Assembly (NCBI RefSeq): GCF_009601165.1
Contig: NZ_WIRE01000001.1
Span: forward strand, 1,922,001-1,986,000
DNA: 64,000 nucleotides
Reading direction: 5' to 3'
DNA from: Alcanivorax sediminis
GTDB lineage: Bacteria > Pseudomonadota > Gammaproteobacteria > Pseudomonadales > Alcanivoracaceae
The position numbers and the translations under genes are program-made. Positions within the stretch are counted from its first letter, which is position 1. Each line of letters opens with the position of its first letter. This document shows, one piece after another, positions 35,767 through 44,297 of this stretch. Under the pieces are notes generated by a model, which worked only from the letters and a program-made list of their open reading frames with translations, was not told the DNA's origin and searched no databases.

Positions 35767-36558
35767 TCAGGATTCTGAGGCCGTAGTCTTGTCGCGGCGA
35801 TCGTTGCGACTCTGGTAAAGCGCATAGTCTGCTTCGTTGAGAAGCGAGTTCAGGTTGCGGCCGCTGTTTTCGGTGCTGGCTGCACCGATTTTGGCGCTGA
35901 CCCTGACAAATGGACGAGTTCCGTCATCCTGGATACGCCCATCAAGCTTGAGGGTGGCGGCAATTGCTCTCAGACCCTCGCCCATGCGGGTAGCGTCTTC
36001 GAAGCTGGTGTGGGGCAGTACCAGCAGGAATTGGGCTCCGTCAAAACGGCCAAACAGGTCACTCTCACGAATTTTTTCTGCAATACAGTCCGCGAACAGT
36101 CGAAGTGCTTTCTCCCCCACGTGCCGGCCATGCTCATCCAGCAATTGACTGAAGTCACTGATCTCGATCAGCAGAACCGAAACGTTGTAGTTGTGACGCT
36201 GGCTCAGTGCCAGCTCACGCTCCAGCATACCGAGCAGGTGCGGGCGATTGAAAACGCCGGTGAGATGGTCCTCCCGCGCTGCCTGCTGCAGCTCGCGATT
36301 GTGGCGGTCCAGCGCAATCAGACGTATGGCGAACAGGAACAGCAGGGGAGTAATCAGGATCAGGGGAAGGGTAATCGCCAGCACCAGGGCAGAAAGCCAA
36401 TCTCGTTCGCCCACAATCAGTACTGCAATGCCGGTGAGAACCACAGAGACCAGTACCGCCGCAGTCAGGAATGCCACCGTCCCTTTAAGGGCAGGTGTGC
36501 GATCTGACTGATTAATGTGGCGAGATGCGGTGGCGATAACGTGAAACAGCGTTGGCAT
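35767..36558 (-). CDS. membrane GGDEF-like protein with degenerate active site
   Basis: A 263-aa protein with two hydrophobic helices (about 27-50 and 58-82) and a GGDEF-type domain (DHLTGVFNRPHLLGMLEREL). The signature loop reads GRFDGAQFLLVLP in place of GGDEF, and the Asp of the metal site is in EISDFSQL. Loss of the core acidic pair makes cyclase activity unlikely. A receptor, inhibitor or nucleotide-binding role is possible. Confidence 0.88.
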   Translation of the reverse strand: MPTLFHVIATASRHINQSDRTPALKGTVAFLTAAVLVSVVLTGIAVLIVGERDWLSALVLAITLPLILITPLLFLFAIRLIALDRHNRELQQAAREDHLTGVFNRPHLLGMLERELALSQRHNYNVSVLLIEISDFSQLLDEHGRHVGEKALRLFADCIAEKIRESDLFGRFDGAQFLLVLPHTSFEDATRMGEGLRAIAATLKLDGRIQDDGTRPFVRVSAKIGAASTENSGRNLNSLLNEADYALYQSRNDRRDKTTASES

Positions 36559-36638
36559 GCTGCAAGTTCCCCAAAACAGACCATGTTTGTTATGGGGTCA
36601 GTATCCGGTCTGTCCCGCCGGGGCGCAATAGCCGCTGT

Positions 36639-37175
36639 TTAACGTTGTCCCAGCAAGGTTTCTTTCATGGTTTCAGAGTAGGGGTCCTGGCCAAACCAGA
36701 TGGTCAGGTAGGCACGGGCGAAGTCATCACCTTGTTGTTCGGCGAGTGCCTGGCCATTAAGGGTCAGAGTCAAGCCTCCATCCTCATACACAAGGACATA
36801 GCGGTCACCATCGTCGACATCCTGATAATGCTGATTAAACGATTTCAGTTCAGGTTCCAGGCGAGTGAACTGCGATGCGGGCAGGTTTTTTTCAAGAAAG
36901 TGCATGGCGGCCTTGCCAAAAGCGTCACCAGGCACTTCCCGAAAGTAGCGGAAGGAAAGTTTCAGGGGCGGGGCAAGAAGGTCTGCAGCATCGCAGTTCT
37001 GGCGATACAGCGCGGCCTCCCCAACAGTAAAGACCTTCAACGCTTTCACATCGGCTCGATTGCAGCGCTGCCATGGGGAGGACTCCTGGCTGGCAGCAGG
37101 CAGGCTCCAGGCCAGTGACACGGCGAGCGCGAGGGTCGCTGGTTTCAATGTGGTGTTGAATGCTGTCGTAACCAT
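36639..37175 (-). CDS. chalcone isomerase-like exported protein
   Basis: A 178-aa protein from ATG 37175 with a signal peptide (LKPATLALAVSLAWSLPAAS). The remainder fits the chalcone isomerase-like fold (Chalcone_3): LKVFTVGEAALYRQNCDAAD, LKLSFRYFREVPGDAFGKAA and TIWFGQDPYSETMKETLLG. Bacterial members are mostly not chalcone isomerases and probably bind fatty acids. Its start overlaps the preceding NTF2-like gene, so the two are coupled. It belongs to the divergent lipid cluster. Confidence 0.82.
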   Translation of the reverse strand: MVTTAFNTTLKPATLALAVSLAWSLPAASQESSPWQRCNRADVKALKVFTVGEAALYRQNCDAADLLAPPLKLSFRYFREVPGDAFGKAAMHFLEKNLPASQFTRLEPELKSFNQHYQDVDDGDRYVLVYEDGGLTLTLNGQALAEQQGDDFARAYLTIWFGQDPYSETMKETLLGQR

Positions 37176-37750
37176 CGTGTCGGCGGCCCCAGTAGCGGTA
37201 AGTGTTGGTCCAGACCCTGGCTGCTGTCCCAGAAGTCCTGATGAAAAATGACTAGTCCCTGGTCGTTGAAACAGAGTTGACTGATGCCAAGTGTGTGAGA
37301 AAGCCGTTTCTTGCCTAATAAACTGAACTGGGCTTTCATCTCCCAAAGTAGATAAATTGCTTGTGACTGCGGTGCCGCCTCGCGCCCCTCGGAAGTCATG
37401 GGTTGTAGCACGTCGAGTAACGTCACTGACATCCGTTCAAGATTGTCGGCGGTGGCCTGTAAATGGGACGCCAGAGAATCTCTGCTGGTCAGGGTGACCA
37501 GAGTGTCATTGAAATAAATATCTGGAGCATAAATATCAGCGATGTGCTGCTTAACAGGGGCGTGATTTAGCTGGTTGTAAAATTGCATGAAGCGTTCAAT
37601 CTGCTGATTGTCAGCTGGACTGGCGTCATCGCAAAGGGACCTGGCCTCGAAGTAGGAGGCAGTGTAACCATAGGGCCCAGCCGGGGTGCTGCTGCATCCC
37701 CAGAGCGCTATCGTCAGTACAAGTAATACGAGCAACTGGTCTGTTTTCAT
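37145..37750 (-). CDS. NTF2-like (SnoaL) lipoprotein
   Basis: A 201-aa protein with a lipobox (LTIALWGCSS, Cys19) and an NTF2-like fold: IERFMQFYNQLNHAPVKQHI, DIYFNDTLVTLTSRDSLASH and QAIYLLWEMKAQF. It is probably attached to the outer membrane. Such genes often occur with CFA-synthase-like and chalcone isomerase-like genes, so a role in lipid modification is an inference. It overlaps the chalcone isomerase-like gene by 31 bases. Confidence 0.82.
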   Translation of the reverse strand: MKTDQLLVLLVLTIALWGCSSTPAGPYGYTASYFEARSLCDDASPADNQQIERFMQFYNQLNHAPVKQHIADIYAPDIYFNDTLVTLTSRDSLASHLQATADNLERMSVTLLDVLQPMTSEGREAAPQSQAIYLLWEMKAQFSLLGKKRLSHTLGISQLCFNDQGLVIFHQDFWDSSQGLDQHLPLLGPPTRWLRQHSTPH

Positions 37751-37816
37751 TCACACAGGATCTGCTATTACTGGTGAGACCCTTGTGAAGGCTGGTTCAC
37801 AGCCCCTTGACGACTT

Positions 37817-38395
37817 ATGGCGCAGTATTTACGGATGAAACAACTCACTACTCCCTTCCTGATAAACCTGATTGGCTTCCAGCTGCTGTGGCCGGCTGCT
37901 GTGTTGGGTGCCGCACACGGAGCACCACAACTGGCGTGGTGGGTTCTGGTTGCCATGCTGGTGCTGATGGGGCTCACTGGGGCTGACTGGAAGCGGGACT
38001 CCGGAATGGTTCTGGCTGGTTTTCTTGTGTGTGCACTGCTGGAACCTGTTTGGCTGGGGGGCGGCTTTATCAGCTATGTGGATTCGTCTTCAGAATGGGT
38101 TGCGCCTGGCTGGATATGGGCTTTGTGGGGCGGTTTTTCGGTCAGCTTTTTTTATTGCCTGCGCTGGTTACAGCAAAGACCCATACTGGCAGCTGTGTTC
38201 GGCGGTGTCGGCGGAGGCTTGTCGGTTTGGATGGGAGTACGGCTGGGCGCCGCAGAGGCGCCATTGGGAGTACTCACGCTAATGCTGGTTTATGGTGGGT
38301 TGTGGGCTTTCATTGTTCCCCTTTTCGCCGCACTGGCTCGTTTCCTTCAAAGCAGATCGCCCCGGCTTGATGATGGAGTGGGTGACAATGTCTGA
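37817..38395 (+). CDS. DUF2878 membrane protein
   Basis: A 192-aa polytopic protein with about five to six hydrophobic segments and the DUF2878 opening FLINLIGFQLLWPAAVLGAA. ATG 37817 is used; ATG 37835 is equally possible. Its stop overlaps the next start by 8 bases, so translational coupling is likely. It heads the forward arm of the lipid cluster. Confidence 0.85.
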   Translation: MAQYLRMKQLTTPFLINLIGFQLLWPAAVLGAAHGAPQLAWWVLVAMLVLMGLTGADWKRDSGMVLAGFLVCALLEPVWLGGGFISYVDSSSEWVAPGWIWALWGGFSVSFFYCLRWLQQRPILAAVFGGVGGGLSVWMGVRLGAAEAPLGVLTLMLVYGGLWAFIVPLFAALARFLQSRSPRLDDGVGDNV

Positions 38396-39158
38396 TGTCT
38401 GGTTATCGCTTGTTCTACTGCTGGTGGTCGCGACAGGGATGTGGTGGCGGCAATGTCAAACCCGGAATGCCGGATGGGTGGATGTGTTCTGGTCCTGGGG
38501 TACCGGGGTGACCGGACTGTTTTTCCTGGTTGGAGGTGAGGGGGCGTTATTGCCAAGGGCCCTGGCCGGGGTATTGCTGTTGTGCTGGTCACTGCGCCTT
38601 GGCAGCCATATCTACCGCCGCGTCAGCCAGGAGAGCCACGAGGATGGTCGTTATGCCGCCATGCGCCAGGCCCTGGGTGACAAAACCCAGCCCGTTTTTT
38701 TGCTGTTCTTCTGGGGGCAGGCATTTCTGGCCTGGGGCTTTGCCCTGACTTTCAAGGTTATTGGTGAACAGCAGCAATTGAACAGCATTACTGTGCTGGC
38801 TGGTTTTCTGCTCGGATGTGTCGCTATTGTCGGAGAGAGCCTGGCTGACCGCCAGTTGAGTCGATTCAGGTCACGTCCAGACAGCAAGGGAAAAACCTGT
38901 CGGGAAGGGCTTTGGTATTACTCCCGTCACCCCAATTACTTTTTCGAGTGGTTGCACTGGTTGAGTTACCCACTCATTGCCATTGGCGCCAGCCAGGGCC
39001 CCTGGCTGTGGGGGCTGCCGGTAGCCATGTTCTTGTTCCTCTGGTTTGTGACCGGGATTCCCTACACGGAAAAACAAGCCATCAAAACCCGGGGTGATGA
39101 CTACCGGGATTATCAACGTACTACCAGTGCCTTTTTTCCCAGGAGACCCACACCATGA
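38388..39158 (+). CDS. DUF1295 (steroid 5-alpha-reductase-like) membrane protein
   Basis: A 256-aa protein with about seven hydrophobic segments. The DUF1295/ICMT-like motif CREGLWYYSRHPNYFFEWLH lies near residue 165, followed by GIPYTEKQAIKTRGDDYRDY. Relatives reduce or methylate lipid-like substrates in the membrane. The start at ATG 38388 overlaps the DUF2878 gene. The CFA-like gene overlaps its end by 4 bases. Confidence 0.88.
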   Translation: MSDVWLSLVLLLVVATGMWWRQCQTRNAGWVDVFWSWGTGVTGLFFLVGGEGALLPRALAGVLLLCWSLRLGSHIYRRVSQESHEDGRYAAMRQALGDKTQPVFLLFFWGQAFLAWGFALTFKVIGEQQQLNSITVLAGFLLGCVAIVGESLADRQLSRFRSRPDSKGKTCREGLWYYSRHPNYFFEWLHWLSYPLIAIGASQGPWLWGLPVAMFLFLWFVTGIPYTEKQAIKTRGDDYRDYQRTTSAFFPRRPTP

Positions 39159-40159
39159 TTATTCAGATGGCAGAATCCGGCTGGTTGCCGGACCCGCTGG
39201 TTCGCTTTGGCATACGCCGGCTGCTTGGGCGTCGTCTCCAGCAGGAGCAGCAACGCAAGCCCGAAGCACTGACTGAGGCATTGCGAGCGGCGCCGGTAGC
39301 GGTAGATCAGGATGCAGCCAACGAGCAGCACTATGAAGTGGATGCCCGATTTTACGAGAAGGTGCTTGGCCCACACTTGAAGTACTCCAGCGGCTATTGG
39401 CCAGCTGAGAACAGCACACTGGCAGAGGCCGAAGCGGCCATGCTGGCGCTGACTTGCGAGCGAGCGGAGCTGGCCAATGGTCAGAATATCCTGGAAATGG
39501 GCTGTGGCTGGGGCTCCCTGACGTTGTGGATGGCAGAGCATTACCCTGATAGTCAGGTGACCGCGATTTCCAACTCAAGCACTCAAAGAGAATTTATCCT
39601 AGGCAGGGCCAACGAGAAAGGCCTGACCAATGTCCGGGTCATCACCGCGGATGCAGCGAGCTTTACTCCGGATCAGCAGTTTGATCGTGTCGTGTCGGTG
39701 GAAATGTTCGAGCATATGCGCAACCACCGCACCTTGATGGCGCGCATCCATGACTGGCTGGTGCCCGGCGGCAAGCTGTTCGTCCATGTATTCTGCCATC
39801 GTGAACTGACTTACCTGTTTGAGGACAAGGGTGACAGTGACTGGATGGCACGTAACTTTTTCTCCGGCGGCATGATGCCGTCCTGGAACTGGCTACCAGA
39901 GTGTGCTGAAAAGTTTAATGAAGAGCAGCGCTGGGCCGTTAACGGCACGCACTATGGCCGCACGCTGGAAGCCTGGCTGGTGCTGGCGGATACCCATCAG
40001 CAGACATTGATTCCTCTGCTGGATGAGTTGTATGGCGCTGGGGAAGGCAAGCGCTGGCTGCAGCGCTGGAGAATGTTTTTCATGGCGTGTGCGGAGCTGT
40101 TTAACTATGGTGATGGCAATGAATGGTTCGTTGCTCATTACCGTTTTGCCCGTCCCTGA
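39155..40159 (+). CDS. CFA-synthase-family SAM methyltransferase
   Basis: A 334-aa protein. The SAM site is ILEMGCGWGSLTLWMAEHYP, followed by VEMFEHMRNHRTLMARIHDW, and the end MFFMACAELFNYGDGNEWFV is typical of cyclopropane-fatty-acyl-phospholipid synthase relatives. The N-terminal region is shorter than in true Cfa (~380 aa), so cyclopropanation is not assured. Alternatives are fatty-acid methylation, as in furan fatty acid synthesis. It is third gene of the forward arm, and the histidine kinase follows. Confidence 0.88.
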   Translation: MIIQMAESGWLPDPLVRFGIRRLLGRRLQQEQQRKPEALTEALRAAPVAVDQDAANEQHYEVDARFYEKVLGPHLKYSSGYWPAENSTLAEAEAAMLALTCERAELANGQNILEMGCGWGSLTLWMAEHYPDSQVTAISNSSTQREFILGRANEKGLTNVRVITADAASFTPDQQFDRVVSVEMFEHMRNHRTLMARIHDWLVPGGKLFVHVFCHRELTYLFEDKGDSDWMARNFFSGGMMPSWNWLPECAEKFNEEQRWAVNGTHYGRTLEAWLVLADTHQQTLIPLLDELYGAGEGKRWLQRWRMFFMACAELFNYGDGNEWFVAHYRFARP

Positions 40160-40194
40160 AAGCGGAGTGGAGGGGCTCGCCTGAAGGGGAAGGC

Positions 40195-41454
40195 ATGAAA
40201 AAGTCCGGGGTTCAGCATCGTATTACCCGTGTCTATTTGCTCCAGTTGTTACTGATCAGTGCCGCTACGGTACTTGGCGTCTGGGCAACGGCACAAATTA
40301 TCGAACAGGTGCTGGTCAAACAGGCCCTGATCAAGGAGGCGGATCACTATTGGTCCTTGCTCGAAGCCGACCCCCGGCAGCCTCGCCCCAATACCCGGCA
40401 TCTGCTTGGCCTACTGAGCAGCGATGAGGTTCAGGATGAGGTCCCTTCAGTTTTGAAGGGGCTTCCTGACGGCTATCACCGGGTGGCTTTGGGTAACGAG
40501 CGCCCCATTGTGTACATTGACCAGCATGGCAGCGCGCGCCTTTACCTTGTCTTTGATGAGCAGCGTGTGTCGGTGCTGGCTTTTCTGTTCGGCATTCTTC
40601 CTCTCACGGGTGTTCTGTTGGTGATCTATATCACCTCGTTTCTTGGATGGAAAAAATCCCGGGAATTACTCTCGCCATTGGTGCAGCTGGCTGACCGTCT
40701 GCGGCAAGCTCCGGTGGATAGCCCCAGTCTGGCGAGGCCGGATCTCTCTGATATTGAAGCGGACGTCGACAGTGAGGTGTCCGTCCTGCTGCAGGCATTG
40801 GAGAGCTATGCCGACCGTTTGGTCACTTTCGTAGAGCGTGAGCGTCAGTTCACCCGGGATGCCAGCCACGAGTTGCGCACGCCCCTGGCGGTGTTCAGAA
40901 CCAATCTCGAACTCCTGGTTACCCAGATTGGCGACCGACCATTGATCCGACGCATGGCTGACACCGTGGATGACATGGAGGCTACGCTTGAAACCCTGCT
41001 AATGCTGGCGCGAACTGAACAGACCAGTCAGGACAACGAGGTGATCATCGTCAACGATCTGGCGGTTAATCTCATGGAGCGACTGTCGCCGTTGGCTGAG
41101 CGCAAACAGATTCGTCTGCAAGTGCGACAAAGGGCATTGATGAAGGTGGAAGCGCCGGAGGCGGTGCTCACTATCTTGCTTAATAACCTGGTCAGAAACG
41201 CGATTAATTACAGCGGATCTGGTGAGGTGACCATCGTCATTCAGGATGGCGCGGTGCAGGTTGTGGATGCCGGTGTTGGGATGGAGCGTTCCGAGCTCGA
41301 CCGCATGATGAAGCCTTTCCAGAGAGGTCAGAGCAAGGAAGGCGGTCACGGGCTCGGCTTGGCGATCGTGCAACGTCTCTGCGAGCGTTACCAGTGGGAT
41401 GTGATGGTGGCCAGTGAGCCCGGACAGGGCACGCAAGTGGAAGTGCGTTTCTGA
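40195..41454 (+). CDS. sensor histidine kinase
   Basis: A 419-aa inner-membrane kinase: helix 1 about 13-35, a periplasmic loop of ~90 residues, helix 2 about 126-150, a HAMP-like linker, HisKA with His225 (RDASHELRTPLAVF) and an HATPase domain (NNLVRNAINYSGSG; GHGLGLAIVQRLCE). The start at ATG 40195 is behind GAAGG. A matching response regulator lies 0.9 kb away on the other strand. It is close to the CFA-like gene. Confidence 0.92.
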   Translation: MKKSGVQHRITRVYLLQLLLISAATVLGVWATAQIIEQVLVKQALIKEADHYWSLLEADPRQPRPNTRHLLGLLSSDEVQDEVPSVLKGLPDGYHRVALGNERPIVYIDQHGSARLYLVFDEQRVSVLAFLFGILPLTGVLLVIYITSFLGWKKSRELLSPLVQLADRLRQAPVDSPSLARPDLSDIEADVDSEVSVLLQALESYADRLVTFVERERQFTRDASHELRTPLAVFRTNLELLVTQIGDRPLIRRMADTVDDMEATLETLLMLARTEQTSQDNEVIIVNDLAVNLMERLSPLAERKQIRLQVRQRALMKVEAPEAVLTILLNNLVRNAINYSGSGEVTIVIQDGAVQVVDAGVGMERSELDRMMKPFQRGQSKEGGHGLGLAIVQRLCERYQWDVMVASEPGQGTQVEVRF

Positions 41455-41463
41455 GTGTGATGT

Positions 41464-42303
41464 CTAGGGCGGCGTCAAGCTATCCTGATGCAGGCGCACC
41501 AGCATGCGTTTGGCATTGAGCGCGTCGCGGATACGATCCGCAATGCGTGCCGCCTTGTTGTGGTCGGTATCGGTCAAAAGAATACCGAACTGATTGCCCC
41601 CCAAGTGCGCCACGCTGTCCTGATCCCTGAGCAATGCGGCCAAAGAGTCCGCAATCACCAGTGAGTCTGCATCCTCGGCAGCATGTAGGTACATCACCGT
41701 AGATTCGACACCCAGGCTGCGGCAGTTTTCCTGCTCTTGTTCAAAGATATCCTGCCAGCCGTCACGGCCAGGAAGGCCGGTGTCTTCGCAGCGGTCCGGG
41801 TGCTCGATAAACGTCGTCAGACGTTGCTGCTGGGCATCGCGCAAGGCGTGCTCCAGGGTGTAACTTATCAGCGCAGCATGGTGTTCCAGCTCGGGTAAGT
41901 GCATTTCCAGCGTGGCAGGCTGCGCGTGGGGATCCAATGCGCACAGGGTGCCGAACAGTTGGTCACGGGAATCCATCAAGGGCAGTCCAAGATAGGCACC
42001 AATAGCAAGATCATCGTTGATCTCGGCGGCCTGATAAACGGGTTCTTCCCGGGTATCCGGCACGATGCAGGGGGCGCCCTGTTCCACCATGCGAATGCAA
42101 TAGCTTCTCTCCCATTCAATGCGATGTCCCTGCTTGAGGCCGTAGTGCTGGTCGCAAACGCGTAACAACCACATCGCCTTGTCGCGAACCCGGGTGATCA
42201 TCCATAACGCCATGCCATAACGCTGCTGCAGATGCTTCAGGTGTGCATCGAGCAGGGCCTGGCTTGTGGGATAGCGAAGTGTTGGGGGGGGAGAAGGGGG
42301 CAT
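41464..42303 (-). CDS. GAF-domain protein with vestigial GGDEF segment
   Basis: A 279-aa protein. A GAF domain (about 20-160: CIRMVEQGAPCIVPDTREEP, GAYLGLPLMDSRDQLFGTLC) is followed by a shortened GGDEF-like C-terminus in which the signature reads LGGNQFGILL. It lacks the metal-binding helix, so it should not make c-di-GMP. It sits in the same direction as the response regulator, 70 bp downstream of it, and tail-to-tail with the kinase. It may modulate that pair. Confidence 0.8.
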   Translation of the reverse strand: MPPSPPPTLRYPTSQALLDAHLKHLQQRYGMALWMITRVRDKAMWLLRVCDQHYGLKQGHRIEWERSYCIRMVEQGAPCIVPDTREEPVYQAAEINDDLAIGAYLGLPLMDSRDQLFGTLCALDPHAQPATLEMHLPELEHHAALISYTLEHALRDAQQQRLTTFIEHPDRCEDTGLPGRDGWQDIFEQEQENCRSLGVESTVMYLHAAEDADSLVIADSLAALLRDQDSVAHLGGNQFGILLTDTDHNKAARIADRIRDALNAKRMLVRLHQDSLTPP

Positions 42304-42372
42304 AAGCAATAATTAGCAATTATTTGCGTTATTGTCATGCCCCGGAGCATCTGAGTGCAAGGACACTTTCCG

Positions 42373-43071
42373 TTAGTGGCTCACAGATTCGGTGGGCTGA
42401 ATACAAAAACCCACCCCTGGGAGCGTGTTGAGCAGGGGGTTGGCGAACGGTTTGTCGACGGCTTTGCGCAAATTGTACAAGTGGCTGCGCAATGCGTCGG
42501 AGTCGGGTACCAGGTCGCCCCAGAGTTCCTGTTCAAGCTGCTCGCGGCTGACTACTTTGGGTGATTCCCGCATGAGAATTTTCAGAATACGGAATGCTGT
42601 TGGCGACAATTTCAAGAGCTGCCCGGCACGACGTGCTTCCTGACGTGCTGGATCCAGCTCCAGATCATCCACCTGCAAGGTATTGGCAGTGACTTCACGG
42701 CGCTGGCGGCGGATCTGGGCATGCACTCTGGCGGCCAATTCCGGCAAGGCAAAGGGTTTGACGATGTAATCGTCTCCACCATTACGGAAGCCTTCGAGCT
42801 TGTCGTCCAGCTGGTCACGGGCGGTCATGAAAATGACCGGCATATCCAGGGTCAAATCTTCGCGCAGTGAGCGACAGAATTCGAATCCACTTTCGCCGGG
42901 CAGCATCACATCCAGCAGCATCAGGTCGTAGTGATGCTCCTTGACCAGCTCTCGGGCCAAATGGGTGTTACCTGCATAGTCAACGGTGGCGCCCTGCTGC
43001 TCGAGGTATTCGAGTACGGTCTGGGCCAACTGTCGGTGATCTTCGACCAGTAGAATCGAGAGGTTGTCCAC
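42373..43071 (-). CDS. OmpR/PhoB-type response regulator
   Basis: A 232-aa protein from GTG 43071, with AGGAG about 9 bases upstream. It has a receiver domain with Asp54 (LMLLDVMLPGESG) and Lys in DDYIVKPFALPE. The C-terminal winged helix reads LKLSPTAFRILKILMRESPK and SDALRSHLYNLRKAVDKPF. An ATG at 43107 gives twelve extra residues without support. The likely partner is the kinase at 40195, separated by the GAF gene. Confidence 0.93.
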   Translation of the reverse strand: MDNLSILLVEDHRQLAQTVLEYLEQQGATVDYAGNTHLARELVKEHHYDLMLLDVMLPGESGFEFCRSLREDLTLDMPVIFMTARDQLDDKLEGFRNGGDDYIVKPFALPELAARVHAQIRRQRREVTANTLQVDDLELDPARQEARRAGQLLKLSPTAFRILKILMRESPKVVSREQLEQELWGDLVPDSDALRSHLYNLRKAVDKPFANPLLNTLPGVGFCIQPTESVSH

Positions 43072-43210
43072 GTTGTGGCTCCTGTACAAAGTTTCGGTCT
43101 TGTACAACCGAGATTGCGCCTGGTGTCGTCAACGGCGCGTCAATGTGATGCGATGTTCAGTGTCATGGCAATTGATAGCGGTCTGCAACCTGTATGCGGA
43201 CGAACGGCTT

Positions 43211-44221
43211 TCAATCATTCAGGGAGCCGGTGCGGGCGAAGCGCTGTCGGTAATGGCTGGGAGACAAGCCAGTATGCCGTTTGAACAGTCGCGAAAAACT
43301 GCTGACATCCTGATAGCCAACCTGCTCGGAGAGTTGGGCCAGATTGGACGAGCCTCGCTCCAGCATCTTTCTTGCCGCCTCGATACGCACCCGTTGCAAG
43401 TACTGCAATGGGGGTTCTCCAAGGGCAGCGGTAAAGCGGCGCTGGAGTTGGCGGGGGCTGATATGCACCTTCTCGGCCAGCATGGCCAGTGAGGTGGGTT
43501 CATGAAAATGTTCGTGGATCCAGGCCTGAACGGTATGCACCTGTTCATCCTGATGGTAGCTGTGTGCTGGCAGGCCTGCGTAGATACTCTGCAGGTCGTT
43601 ACGAACGTCAATCACGAAGGCTCGGGCCAGTTCCCGGGCAAGATCGGGTCCGCAATAGCGCTCGACCAGGAGAATGCACAGGTCTCGCCAGGCGGTGCCC
43701 CCGCCGGCACAGAAAATGTTGCCATCACGGGTAATCAGTTCCCGCTCATTGAGCTGTACCTGCGGGTAGCGATGGCGGAACTGCTGGCTGAAACCCCAAT
43801 GGGTAGTGGCGGTGCGCCCATCCAGCAAGCCGGCTTCAGCCAGCAGGAAGGCACCGGTACAGTTGCTGGCCAGATCGGCACCATTGGCATGCATCTTCCG
43901 CAGCCAGGGCAGCACTTCCTGCTGCTGCTGGAGCACCTTTTCGATGGGGGCGCCAATGGTGGGAACCACCACCAGATCCACCTTGTCGACTTGCTCTATG
44001 GAGGCATCCACGGCCATGCGAATGGCCGGCGTGCAGCGAACCGGGTTGCCATCATGGGACACAATCGTGACCTGGAACTGCCGGTTAAGCGGTTCCCCCT
44101 GAATGCGATTCCAGGTGACACCGGTGAGGCTCAAGAGATCCACAACCCCGGTGAGTGCAGAGGCAAAAATCCCGTCATAGGCTAAAACGGCTACTTGATA
44201 CATGCTGACGCTATCAACCAT
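43211..44221 (-). CDS. GlxA-type AraC family regulator (DJ-1/PfpI + HTH)
   Basis: A 336-aa protein. The N-terminal ~190 residues are a DJ-1/PfpI-like domain (VAVLAYDGIFASALTGVVDL; NCTGAFLLAEAGLLDGR), with the nucleophile-like Cys in SNCTGAF. The C-terminal ~100 residues are an AraC double HTH (LAEKVHISPRQLQRRFTAAL; VGYQDVSSFSRLFKRHTGLS). Such regulators control amine, choline or fatty-acid catabolism. The acyl-CoA dehydrogenase gene is divergent, 20 bp from the start, and may be its target. Confidence 0.92.
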   Translation of the reverse strand: MVDSVSMYQVAVLAYDGIFASALTGVVDLLSLTGVTWNRIQGEPLNRQFQVTIVSHDGNPVRCTPAIRMAVDASIEQVDKVDLVVVPTIGAPIEKVLQQQQEVLPWLRKMHANGADLASNCTGAFLLAEAGLLDGRTATTHWGFSQQFRHRYPQVQLNERELITRDGNIFCAGGGTAWRDLCILLVERYCGPDLARELARAFVIDVRNDLQSIYAGLPAHSYHQDEQVHTVQAWIHEHFHEPTSLAMLAEKVHISPRQLQRRFTAALGEPPLQYLQRVRIEAARKMLERGSSNLAQLSEQVGYQDVSSFSRLFKRHTGLSPSHYRQRFARTGSLND

Positions 44222-44297
44222 AAATAAGTCATAGGCGACAATGCCAGATTCTCTTCACGAATGGCAAGCTGGTTGGCAAATAAAAAGGAGTGCATTT

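Noticed and set aside
35558..35818. 86-aa open frame on the plus strand upstream of the OmpA-type gene
   Set aside because: It has no ribosome site, no family resemblance, and runs into the 3' end of the GGDEF-like gene on the other strand.
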